From positions 47,125 through 111,124 of the forward strand of contig CAJTZF010000008.1 of the NCBI GenBank assembly GCA_910584245.1: a stretch of DNA of 64,000 nucleotides. The letters are read 5' to 3'. The translations under genes and the position numbers were made by a program. The notes beneath the pieces were generated by a model. The model did no database searches and was not told the origin of the DNA. It saw nothing but the letters and a program-made list of their open reading frames with translations. Positions 34,370 through 41,560 of this stretch are shown one piece after another. Source of the stretch: an uncultured Eubacterium sp. Its GTDB lineage: Bacteria > Bacillota > Clostridia > Lachnospirales > Lachnospiraceae. The number at the start of each line of letters is the position of its first letter. The first letter of the stretch is position 1.

Positions 34370-36103
34370 ATGAAACATCGATTGTTAATTATGGTTCCGG
34401 CATTGGCGTTTGTATTTGTGGCGGCGCTTGCGCTGGATAGTACTGCATCATCGGCAGCAGCAAAAAAGAAGACAAAGTTATCTGTTCAGCTAAATAAAAA
34501 AAAGTTGTCTTTGCAGCTAAACAAAAGTATTAAACTGAAATCGAAAGTGAAGCCGTCAAAAGCGAAGGTATCATGGAAGTCTACAAAGCCAAAGGTTGCC
34601 ACAGTGTCGCAGAAGGGAAAAGTTACGGCTAAATCGGGGGGATCTACTACGGTGATTGCGACTGCCCGTTATAAGAAAAAGGCAAAAAAGGCGTGGTGCA
34701 AAGTAACAGTATTGAAAAATGCCGATCCGTCAAAACAAACACCAGCTCCGCCATCGAACCAGCCGCAGGCGCCGGTAACGACGAAAGTCCAGCAGATCGT
34801 GACAGGGCAGAGCAGCTACACGATGGAGATCGGAAAACCGGTTTCGCTGAATGCGTCCGTGCTTCCGGCAGATGCCACCAATAAAAATCTGGCTTATATG
34901 AGTGACAACCCTACAGTGGCATCTGTAGATGAAAAAGGGCTGGTGCAGCCTGTCAGTGAAGGGACGGCTAATATTATGGTCCGTGCCACGGATGGCACAC
35001 AGGTGAGTACCGTTATCCAAGTAAAAGTAATCTCACCAGTTACGTCTATTGAAGCTGATGAGACGATTCAATTGAAGATAGGTGAAACATATACATTCAC
35101 ACCAACTATCGTGCCGCAGAATGTTTCATTACATAGTTGCAGTATTACTAATTCAAAAGATTATGTGGCTTCTGTAGAAGATGACGGCAAAATTACAGCA
35201 AAATATCCGGGTATCACAAATGTTACGGTTTCTTCTTTGGTGAATCCAGAGATAAGTTGTCAGTTCCGGGTTCAGGTGACAGATGAATTTGCACCGGCAG
35301 ACGGTTTTGACCAATATGACGATACGATCAAGCATGGAGAGCTGACAGATTTTTATTATGCATCGGATTACCGTCCACTTGGCAGGGGTCATGCGCTGGT
35401 ATGGCTTCCGCCAGAATATGATAAGAGCAAGCAATATAATTTGTTATTCTGTCTTCATGGCGGTACAGATAATGAGTACTACTGGACGTCAGACAAGGGC
35501 GGTACAAATGACGGCTGTTCCGCGGATAAGGTACTCGATAATGCTTACGCAAAAGGGTTAATGGAAGATACCATTGTCGTTTTCACAAGTGGTGTGATCA
35601 ATTACAAAGAGGATAAGGAATATCCGAATGTAGTGGAGAATCCGCTGCTTACAGATTTTTGGAAGAATCATTTTCTGCTTGAATTTGAAATTATAAATAA
35701 TCTGCTTCCTTATATGCAGCAAGAGTATCCCGTAATGACTGGCCCAGAGCACACGGGAATCTGCGGTTTGTCGATGGGTTGTGCCCAGACAATGGAGATT
35801 GGGTTGAAACATCCCGACCTGTTTAGTTATGTAGGCTGTTTTTCGGCCGGTCCATTTGAGACCGATAACCAGCCTTTTGTCACAAGCAGCGAGGATGCAA
35901 AAAAGTTGAATGAGAAATTAAAACTTCTCTTCTTCATTACCGGGGAAAATGACCATATGATGGATGACAGTATGCGTAATTTTGTGAAAACATGTGACGA
36001 TTTCGGAGTAAACCATGTATTTTATGAGGTTCCGGGACGTGGACATGATGATTTTTGCTGGGACCGCTGTCTGTACGCATTTATGAAATACGCATTTAAG
36101 TAA
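34370..36103 (+). CDS. secreted Ig-like (BIG2) and CE1-type esterase
   Basis: This 577-residue secreted protein starts at the ATG at 34370 (MKHRLLIMVPALAF) with AAGGGGG in front; the signal peptide ends near residue 32. A Lys-rich BIG2 domain follows (KSTKPKVATVSQKGKVTAKSGG), then a Pro-rich linker and at least one or two further Ig-like domains (SDNPTVASVDEKGLVQPVSEGT). The C-terminal half is an alpha/beta-hydrolase of carbohydrate esterase family 1: CLHGG oxyanion loop, nucleophile GLSMG and terminal GRGHDDF histidine. Such enzymes remove acetyl or feruloyl groups from xylan. It is divergent from the GH31 unit. Confidence 0.9.
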   Translation: MKHRLLIMVPALAFVFVAALALDSTASSAAAKKKTKLSVQLNKKKLSLQLNKSIKLKSKVKPSKAKVSWKSTKPKVATVSQKGKVTAKSGGSTTVIATARYKKKAKKAWCKVTVLKNADPSKQTPAPPSNQPQAPVTTKVQQIVTGQSSYTMEIGKPVSLNASVLPADATNKNLAYMSDNPTVASVDEKGLVQPVSEGTANIMVRATDGTQVSTVIQVKVISPVTSIEADETIQLKIGETYTFTPTIVPQNVSLHSCSITNSKDYVASVEDDGKITAKYPGITNVTVSSLVNPEISCQFRVQVTDEFAPADGFDQYDDTIKHGELTDFYYASDYRPLGRGHALVWLPPEYDKSKQYNLLFCLHGGTDNEYYWTSDKGGTNDGCSADKVLDNAYAKGLMEDTIVVFTSGVINYKEDKEYPNVVENPLLTDFWKNHFLLEFEIINNLLPYMQQEYPVMTGPEHTGICGLSMGCAQTMEIGLKHPDLFSYVGCFSAGPFETDNQPFVTSSEDAKKLNEKLKLLFFITGENDHMMDDSMRNFVKTCDDFGVNHVFYEVPGRGHDDFCWDRCLYAFMKYAFK

Positions 36104-36139
36104 AACGGAAGAACGTAAAATAAATAGTTTAATCCATTG

Positions 36140-36177
36140 AATAAGGCTATGACGGTATTGGTTGTAGCCTTATTTGT
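36140..36177 (+). terminator. terminator after the CE1 esterase gene
   Basis: AATAAGGCTA (36140-36149) pairs perfectly with TAGCCTTATT (36165-36174), followed by a short T-rich stretch. Confidence 0.65.
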
Positions 36178-36197
36178 TATAAAAGTAAAAAAAGTTA

Positions 36198-36228
36198 TTG
36201 ACTTTCACGTTACGTCATGGATTATAGT
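36198..36228 (+). promoter_or_regulatory. MerR-type promoter/operator of the MerR-PurC gene
   Basis: TTGACT (36198-36203) and TATAGT (36223-36228) are separated by 19 bases, the overlong spacing typical of MerR-activated promoters. The spacer contains the dyad ACGTTACGT (36208-36216), as in operators of TipA/Mta-type MerR regulators. The ATG at 36259 lies 30 bases downstream, so the fusion gene probably controls itself. Confidence 0.75.
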
Positions 36229-36258
36229 GGTCATATGAAGAACAGGAGGCCAGACACG

Positions 36259-37476
36259 ATGAGGACAGTAAAGGAAATTTCAAATATTACAGGTATTAGC
36301 GTGCGTACGCTTCACTATTATGATGAGATCGGTTTGTTTAAGCCGACGGATAAGAGTGATGCGGGATACCGGCTTTATGACGATAAGGCTTTAGAACAGT
36401 TGCAGCAGATTTTGTTCTTTCGTGAGTTTGATATTCCCTTGAAAGAAATCAAGGCGGTTATGGAAAATCCGGTTCTTGGTAGAAACCATATACTTCGGAT
36501 GCAGCGCAAAATGCTTAGAGCAAAAATAGAGCGTATGGAAAATTTAGTTGCCAGCATTGATGATATTCTGAAAGGAGACAATAAAATGAATTTTGATATT
36601 TTCAATAAGACAGAGATGGAGGAAATTAAAAGGGGAAAGGTGCGCGAAATTTACGACAATGGAAATAGCCTGATTATAGTTGCCACGGACCGGATTAGCT
36701 GCTTTGATGTGGTTTTAAATAATGAGGTGACAAAGAAGGGTACGGTTCTCACCCAGATGTCAAAGTTTTGGTTTGACCTGACGGGGGATATTGTACCAAA
36801 CCATATGATTTCCGTAGATGTTAATGATATGCCTGAGTTTTTTAGACAGGATAGATTTGATGGAAATACAATGCTCTGCAAGAAATTAGAAATGCTCCCA
36901 ATCGAGTGTATTGTGCGCGGGTACATTACCGGAAGCGGCTGGGAAAGCTATAAAGAAAATGGTACGGTATGTGGAATCCGTCTCCCAGAAGGTTTGCGGG
37001 AGTGTGACAGGCTTCCGGAGCCAATCTACACACCTTCTACGAAAGAAGAACTAGGAGGCCATGATGAGAATATTACTTTCGAGCAAAGTGCCGCACATCT
37101 TGAAAAGCATTTTCCTGGAAAAGGGGAGGAATATGCGGCGAAGATTCGGGATTATACAATAACTTTGTATAAAAAATGTGCGGAGTATGCGCAAAACAGG
37201 GGAATCATTATCGCAGATACAAAGTTTGAATTTGGTCTGGACGAGGCTGGAAATATAGTCATTGCAGATGAGATGCTGACGCCAGATAGTTCCCGTTTCT
37301 GGCCGGCAGATTGTTATGAGCCGGGACATGGACAGCCATCTTTTGATAAGCAGCTTGCAAGAGACTGGCTGAGAGAGAATGAAGGCCATAACTGGACATT
37401 GCCACAGGAAATTGTCGATAAGACGATCAGCATCTATTTGCAAGGATATGAGCTTCTTACAGGGAAGAAGCTGTAG
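36259..37476 (+). CDS. purC: MerR-family regulator fused to SAICAR synthetase (PurC)
   Basis: This is a single 405-residue reading frame. Residues 1-70 are a MerR winged helix (VKEISNITGISVRTLHYYDE and SDAGYRLYDD), followed by a TipA-like dimerisation helix ending DDILKGDNKM near residue 110. The remainder is a complete long-form SAICAR synthetase: GKVREIYD, ATDRISCFDVV, VPNHMIS, CIVRGYITGSGW, TPSTKEELGGHDENI and ADEMLTPDSSRFWP. PurC joins CAIR and aspartate in purine synthesis. The start follows AGGAGG (36244-36249). A second perfect site, AAAGGAG (36571-36577), lies 8 bases before an in-frame ATG at 36586 at the domain junction, so PurC alone (296 residues) may also be made. No other pur gene is adjacent. 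Confidence 0.93.
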   Translation: MRTVKEISNITGISVRTLHYYDEIGLFKPTDKSDAGYRLYDDKALEQLQQILFFREFDIPLKEIKAVMENPVLGRNHILRMQRKMLRAKIERMENLVASIDDILKGDNKMNFDIFNKTEMEEIKRGKVREIYDNGNSLIIVATDRISCFDVVLNNEVTKKGTVLTQMSKFWFDLTGDIVPNHMISVDVNDMPEFFRQDRFDGNTMLCKKLEMLPIECIVRGYITGSGWESYKENGTVCGIRLPEGLRECDRLPEPIYTPSTKEELGGHDENITFEQSAAHLEKHFPGKGEEYAAKIRDYTITLYKKCAEYAQNRGIIIADTKFEFGLDEAGNIVIADEMLTPDSSRFWPADCYEPGHGQPSFDKQLARDWLRENEGHNWTLPQEIVDKTISIYLQGYELLTGKKL

Positions 37477-37522
37477 CATATAGGAAACGAAAAAGGAATT
37501 ATCGCATATAGCGGCATGTATT

Positions 37523-37873
37523 TTATAGAAGGTTTTGTTCCCACTCCATTTCACGGAAGCCTACCAGTACAATGTCGTCCGTGATTACTAGGGGGCGCTT
37601 CACGAGCATGCCATCGGTTGCCAGAAGTTCGTATTGTTCTTTCTCGCTCATGGTTGGAAGCTTATCCTTTAAATTCAGTTGTTTATATAGCATGCCGCTA
37701 GTGTTGAAAAACCGTTTCAGTGGAAGTCCGCTTGTTTGATGCCATTTTTTCAGTTCTTCCACGGAAGGCCGATCCTCTTTTATGGGCCGGTCCTCATAAG
37801 AAATTCCGTGCTCATCAAGCCATTTTTTCGCTTTTTTACAAGTGCTGCATTTTGCATATTGAACAAACAGCAT
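37523..37873 (-). CDS. ArsC/Spx family thioredoxin-fold protein
   Basis: This 116-residue protein has the CxxC motif CSTCKKAKKWL at residues 9-19 and the family segments RPIKEDRPSVEELKKW, KDKLPTMSE and DGMLVKRPLV. Arsenate reductases and Spx/MgsR regulators share this fold. The surrounding genes contain no ars transporter, and the KRP(L/I)V motif is common to both groups. I therefore leave the function open between reductase-like and Spx-like. A GGAGG-type site precedes the ATG (37871-37873). Confidence 0.85.
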   Translation of the reverse strand: MLFVQYAKCSTCKKAKKWLDEHGISYEDRPIKEDRPSVEELKKWHQTSGLPLKRFFNTSGMLYKQLNLKDKLPTMSEKEQYELLATDGMLVKRPLVITDDIVLVGFREMEWEQNLL

Positions 37874-37965
37874 AGTGATCCTCCTTTTGGCGATTTATTT
37901 TATTAATTATAGCACGATTATTTTTTTTATGTCAATATATTCTGATTCAGGGAAGGAGACCGTTT

Positions 37966-38826
37966 ATGTGGATTTTGGCCGCAGCATTATCCGCATGTTT
38001 CGCAGGATTGACTGCGATATTTGCGAAATGTGGAATTAAAAAAACAGATTCGGATGTGGCGACGGCATTGCGGACAATAGTTGTTTTACAATTTGCGTGG
38101 ATTATGGTTTTCATTGATGGTTCTGTAAGCTCAGCTGCAAATATTGATATGAAATCATTGCTTTTTATCATGCTATCCGGACTCGCCACAGGCGCGTCCT
38201 GGCTGTGTTATTTCAAGGCATTGTCCATAGGGGATGTAAATAAAGTGGTATCGGTCGATAAATTGAGCACCGTGCTAGTCGTCCTAATCGCAATCATCGC
38301 ATTTAATGAAACAAAGCACCTGCCATTAAAATTGATCGGTACGGCTGCTTTTACTGCCGGGGTTTATGTTATGGTGGAAAAGAAGCAGGTAAGCAAGTCG
38401 AAGCAAGGGAAATGGTGGGTGGTCTACGCTGGTGGTTCGGCTATATTTGCAGCATTAACTTCTATTCTTGCCAAAATTGGCATAACAAATGTACAATCTA
38501 ACCTTGCGACGGCAATACGGACAGGAGTAGTGCTTGTAATGGCATGGCTTGTCGTATTTGTCAAAGGAAAGCGTCCACAAATAAAAGCACTTGATAAAAA
38601 AGAAGTATTTTTCATTTTTCTTTCAGGAATTTCGACAGGAATCTCTTGGTTGTGCTATTATTATGCGATCCAGAATGGTATAGTCAGTGTTGTTGTGCCG
38701 ATTGATAAGCTTAGTATCGTAATAACTATTTTATTTTCTTATTTTATACTGAAAGAAAAGCTCAATATAAAGACTGTAACTGGCCTTTTGTTGATGGTAT
38801 GCGGCACACTTATTTTAACTATATAA
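37966..38826 (+). CDS. EamA/DMT-family permease
   Basis: This 286-residue protein has ten predicted hydrophobic segments arranged as two EamA repeats (residues about 3-135 and 148-286). The repeats are visibly similar: ACFAGLTAIFAKCGIKKTDS against AIFAALTSILAKIGITNVQS, and LSGLATGASWLCYFKAL against LSGISTGISWLCYYYAI. The substrate is unknown; the family exports metabolites or takes up small organic compounds. GAAGGAG lies before the ATG. It is a single gene convergent with the GNAT genes. Confidence 0.88.
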   Translation: MWILAAALSACFAGLTAIFAKCGIKKTDSDVATALRTIVVLQFAWIMVFIDGSVSSAANIDMKSLLFIMLSGLATGASWLCYFKALSIGDVNKVVSVDKLSTVLVVLIAIIAFNETKHLPLKLIGTAAFTAGVYVMVEKKQVSKSKQGKWWVVYAGGSAIFAALTSILAKIGITNVQSNLATAIRTGVVLVMAWLVVFVKGKRPQIKALDKKEVFFIFLSGISTGISWLCYYYAIQNGIVSVVVPIDKLSIVITILFSYFILKEKLNIKTVTGLLLMVCGTLILTI

Positions 38827-38835
38827 AGTAATTAT

Positions 38836-39369
38836 TTAATATAATGTACATTCGAGCTGGCAGTCATATGGTTCCTGGTCGACGTGCTTTTGGTTGTACT
38901 CTTTTACTTCGACGCAACCAACCGATTTATAAAATGCCTGGCTTTCTATAGCAGAATGGGCAGAAATATATAATTTTTTTGCTCCTTTTTTTCTCGCCCA
39001 GTCCTTGGCCGCAAGAAAAAGGGTTTTGCCGATGCCCTTTCGCCGCATGTCTTCAGATATGTGAATACTGGAAAGATCAAGGTACTGGTTTTCACTCCCA
39101 AAAAATGCAGGCTCTACGGAAACAAATCCTTTTAAAAAGCCATCATAGAAGGCAGCGTATACGAATCCCCCTGTTACCACGGTATTTTTTAAGCATTCCA
39201 CTAACATTTGGTAATCTTTTTCCGACCAATCGTCGATAAACGGATCGTCTTTTGTTATCCAACAATTGTTTTCGCGCCGGAGGCATTTTACCACGACTTG
39301 GCGGCGGATAAAATGCTGAAAAAGTTCCCGGTCAATTTCTTGTTCTCCCAGATTTTTGTATTGAATCAT
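38836..39369 (-). CDS. GNAT-family N-acetyltransferase
   Basis: This protein of about 177 residues transfers an acetyl group from acetyl-CoA; the acceptor is unknown. The acetyl-CoA site is visible as DLSSIHISEDMRRKGIGKTL near residues 107-126, and the C-terminal half contains KKLYISAHSAIESQAFYKSVG. The ATG at 39367-39369 (MIQYKNLGEQ) has AAGGAG about 12 bases upstream. It is the last gene of a three-gene unit with another GNAT and a P-loop kinase-like gene. The end converges on the EamA gene with a 9-base gap. Confidence 0.85.
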   Translation of the reverse strand: MIQYKNLGEQEIDRELFQHFIRRQVVVKCLRRENNCWITKDDPFIDDWSEKDYQMLVECLKNTVVTGGFVYAAFYDGFLKGFVSVEPAFFGSENQYLDLSSIHISEDMRRKGIGKTLFLAAKDWARKKGAKKLYISAHSAIESQAFYKSVGCVEVKEYNQKHVDQEPYDCQLECTLY

Positions 39370-39376
39370 GGATAAT

Positions 39377-39844
39377 CTAACTCCTTTTCGTCTGATGCAT
39401 GTACATCCGTGATAGTTGTTCTTCTCCGTCACCTCGTACCATGCATAAAAAGTTCCAGCCGTATCTCTCATAAAATCTGGTATGGTCTGTCAGTAAATAC
39501 AAGATATCAATGCCCTGTGCGTTCATATCATTACAGACGAAATCAAGCATTTTTCCCGCTATTGCTTGTTTTCGGTAGCGCTCTTCTACATATACAGCGC
39601 ACACATTTGGTGCCAGATCTTTTCGATTGTGGAAGTCATTTTCTATGACGCCAAGTCCAGCGATGATTGTTTCCCCATCTAAAACGACATACCATTGAGG
39701 GACAGCGGATTTATTTTTTAAACATTCTGATATGCTCTCTGAATATGCAGCTTTTGGAATATTCCATTTTGAATGAAACCACTCGGCAGTTTGTTCTGCA
39801 AGCTCTCCGTGTTCCCTGAGTTTTATAAAAGTATACTTATTCAA
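39377..39844 (-). CDS. GNAT-family N-acetyltransferase
   Basis: This 155-residue protein has the GNAT core: GLGVIENDFHNRKDLAPNVC, VYVEERYRKQAIAGKML as the acetyl-CoA loop (with QAIAGK in place of the usual QGIGxx) and FYERYGWNF at the end. Function is unknown; similar proteins acetylate antibiotics or protein N-termini. Its start overlaps the stop of the upstream P-loop gene by 4 bases, and it is followed after 7 bases by the next GNAT gene, so all three are co-translated. Confidence 0.85.
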   Translation of the reverse strand: MNKYTFIKLREHGELAEQTAEWFHSKWNIPKAAYSESISECLKNKSAVPQWYVVLDGETIIAGLGVIENDFHNRKDLAPNVCAVYVEERYRKQAIAGKMLDFVCNDMNAQGIDILYLLTDHTRFYERYGWNFLCMVRGDGEEQLSRMYMHQTKRS

Positions 39845-40359
39845 AAAAGTTCCTCCGTTACATTATAATTATTGTCTATGTAGCAGTATGGCAGCTCATA
39901 TTTCTTACACATTTTAACATTTTGTATATTATCTTTTATCAATGCATCTGCATTCAAATATGAATAATCTTCCAATCGCTCTTCAATGACATTTGCATGC
40001 GTACAAATATCATCAAAGTGGTTGCGGATATATTGTTCACTCATAATTAAACAAATATATTGGATCTCAGTCAAATATCTCTCTGAAAAACTATTTTTCC
40101 AATCAAAGGGAATGTAACAGCCTTCCACAATTAGATTTTGTTTGTTTTCAATTGCTGTTTTTATAATTTCTTTTGTTATATCCCATAGGTATGGTGTTAA
40201 AAGCCGGTCATCGGATGGAGTCAGCTCCGTTTGACCGCTGCGGATTAGTCCCATTTTCAAATGATCCATTGAAAGATATGGATATTTATATTTTTCAAGT
40301 AATTTTTGTGCCAAATTTGTTTTTCCCGTATGTGTACTGCCAGCAATGAGGATAATCAT
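39841..40359 (-). CDS. P-loop ATPase/kinase-like protein
   Basis: This 172-residue protein has a Walker A motif GSTHTGKT at residues 7-14 and a kinase-like LSMDHLKMGLIRSG segment near residues 29-42. The IVEGCYIPFDW segment near 96-106 resembles the Walker B/lid region of small-molecule kinases such as adenylate or nucleoside kinase-like proteins. The substrate cannot be assigned. It leads the operon with two acetyltransferases. The gene is AT-rich relative to its neighbours, and a GGAG-like site precedes the ATG (40357-40359). Confidence 0.75.
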   Translation of the reverse strand: MIILIAGSTHTGKTNLAQKLLEKYKYPYLSMDHLKMGLIRSGQTELTPSDDRLLTPYLWDITKEIIKTAIENKQNLIVEGCYIPFDWKNSFSERYLTEIQYICLIMSEQYIRNHFDDICTHANVIEERLEDYSYLNADALIKDNIQNVKMCKKYELPYCYIDNNYNVTEELF

Positions 40360-40535
40360 GTTTAGCTATGCTCCTTTCCAGGGGATAAATAAAAGTGTAA
40401 GTGTATATTATTTATATTTACATTTTATAAGTATACTCCGAATAGTGAGGGAAGTCTATAAGTTATTTATTCAAAATATCAAACTTTATTTTAGGATGTT
40501 TGATATAATGATCTTACGATATCGAAGGAGGCTGG

Positions 40536-41351
40536 ATGATGAAGAATATAGAACTGTTATTAGCGGCGTTGGAGTATATAGAAGCTCATTTGTGTGATGA
40601 AATCAAAACAGAGGATGTTGCAGTTATATGTTTTTGCTCAAAATCCACCCTCGAAAAAATATTTCGCAGTGTATGTGATATTTCCGTGCATGAATACATC
40701 ATCCGCAGGAGGATGATGTTAGCAGCAAAGAAATTGTCCCAGCAGCCCGGGATGTCCATTTTGGATATCGCCCTGGAGTATGGATATAGTACACACGAAT
40801 CTTTCGCACGTGCATTTAAACAAATTTGGAACTGTAAACCTTCTGAATTTCGCGAGGTGAGATTCACAGAGTTATTTCCGAGGTTACGTGTACCTCCCAA
40901 GAAAGGAGACAATTATATTATGCAGAGAAGACATGTGGATATAAGTGAGTTATATGATCTATTTCAGGAAAGGAAGGACTGTTTTTTTGTCCTTTGTGAT
41001 ATTAAACATATGATAGCAATTAATGAGATATCCAGAAAAGCCGGGGATTTGGCAATTTTAGAGCAGATGCGGCGTATGACGGCGGCATCTGGGGAAGACG
41101 ATGTTGCGTTTCGTATTGGTGGAGATGAATTTTGTATTTTAACAGCAAGTAATAATATGTCATATGCACAACAAATTGCAGATAAAATTTGCCGTATGAA
41201 TAATGAGGTGTTTTTGTACGAAAACCAGGAGATACCTTTAACTTTACATGTTTCTGCCATAAGCTTGAAAGAATGCTGCCGTTACGAGGAAGTATTTGCA
41301 GGATTGCATAATGCAATTAAAGATAGTAAAGAGCTTAGCGACGAATTGTAA
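40536..41351 (+). CDS. AraC-type DNA-binding domain fused to GGDEF domain
   Basis: In this 271-residue protein, residues 1-110 form two AraC helix-turn-helix motifs (VICFCSKSTLEKIFR and ILDIALEYGYSTHESFARAF with KPSEFRE). Residues about 140-271 form a compact GGDEF domain with DIKHMIAINEISRKAGDLAIL and an intact FRIGGDEFCIL. The metal-binding aspartate and GGDEF loop are kept, but the second Asp of the usual DxDxFK is lysine, and the arginine of the inhibitory RxxD site is missing. It could be a c-di-GMP synthase or a sensor with DNA-binding output. AAGGAGG ends 4-7 bases before ATG 40536/40539. Confidence 0.88.
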   Translation: MMKNIELLLAALEYIEAHLCDEIKTEDVAVICFCSKSTLEKIFRSVCDISVHEYIIRRRMMLAAKKLSQQPGMSILDIALEYGYSTHESFARAFKQIWNCKPSEFREVRFTELFPRLRVPPKKGDNYIMQRRHVDISELYDLFQERKDCFFVLCDIKHMIAINEISRKAGDLAILEQMRRMTAASGEDDVAFRIGGDEFCILTASNNMSYAQQIADKICRMNNEVFLYENQEIPLTLHVSAISLKECCRYEEVFAGLHNAIKDSKELSDEL

Positions 41352-41364
41352 AAATTACAGGGGT

Positions 41365-41560
41365 TATTCGTCTGTTGTGGCGATTTATGATTCAGGGATG
41401 AGAACCACGTAAGCCCTATGTCTTGCTTCCAGCTCCTTCTTCTGTCCAGGCAGGGCAGCAGTGAGTTGCTGGAAGCGGAGAGTAGGTTATCAAGTTTATG
41501 CGTTGCGCAAACCGAACATAGCATTGTTCTTAGTTTCTACTTGAGTGTGTCTCCTGTCAG
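41365..41560 (-). ncRNA. ssrS: probable 6S RNA
   Basis: This protein-free stretch of about 195 bases folds as a long rod. Closing pairs are ACAGGAG (41551-41557, minus strand) with CCCCTGT at the far end. An interior CTATGT/ACATAG helix and a terminal GCTTCCAGC/GCTGGAAGC stem follow. On the minus strand, TGTTCG at the 5' side and AGGGCTTA at the 3' side match the best-conserved 6S blocks of Bacillus and E. coli in relative position. 6S RNA binds sigma-70-type RNA polymerase as a promoter mimic. It starts at the end of the CmpB gene and ends in TAATTTTTAC; no clear promoter was found. Confidence 0.5.

Noticed and set aside
37523..37873. Calling the ArsC-like gene an arsenate reductase
   Set aside because: No arsenic genes are nearby, and the Spx-type regulators share the same motif and length.
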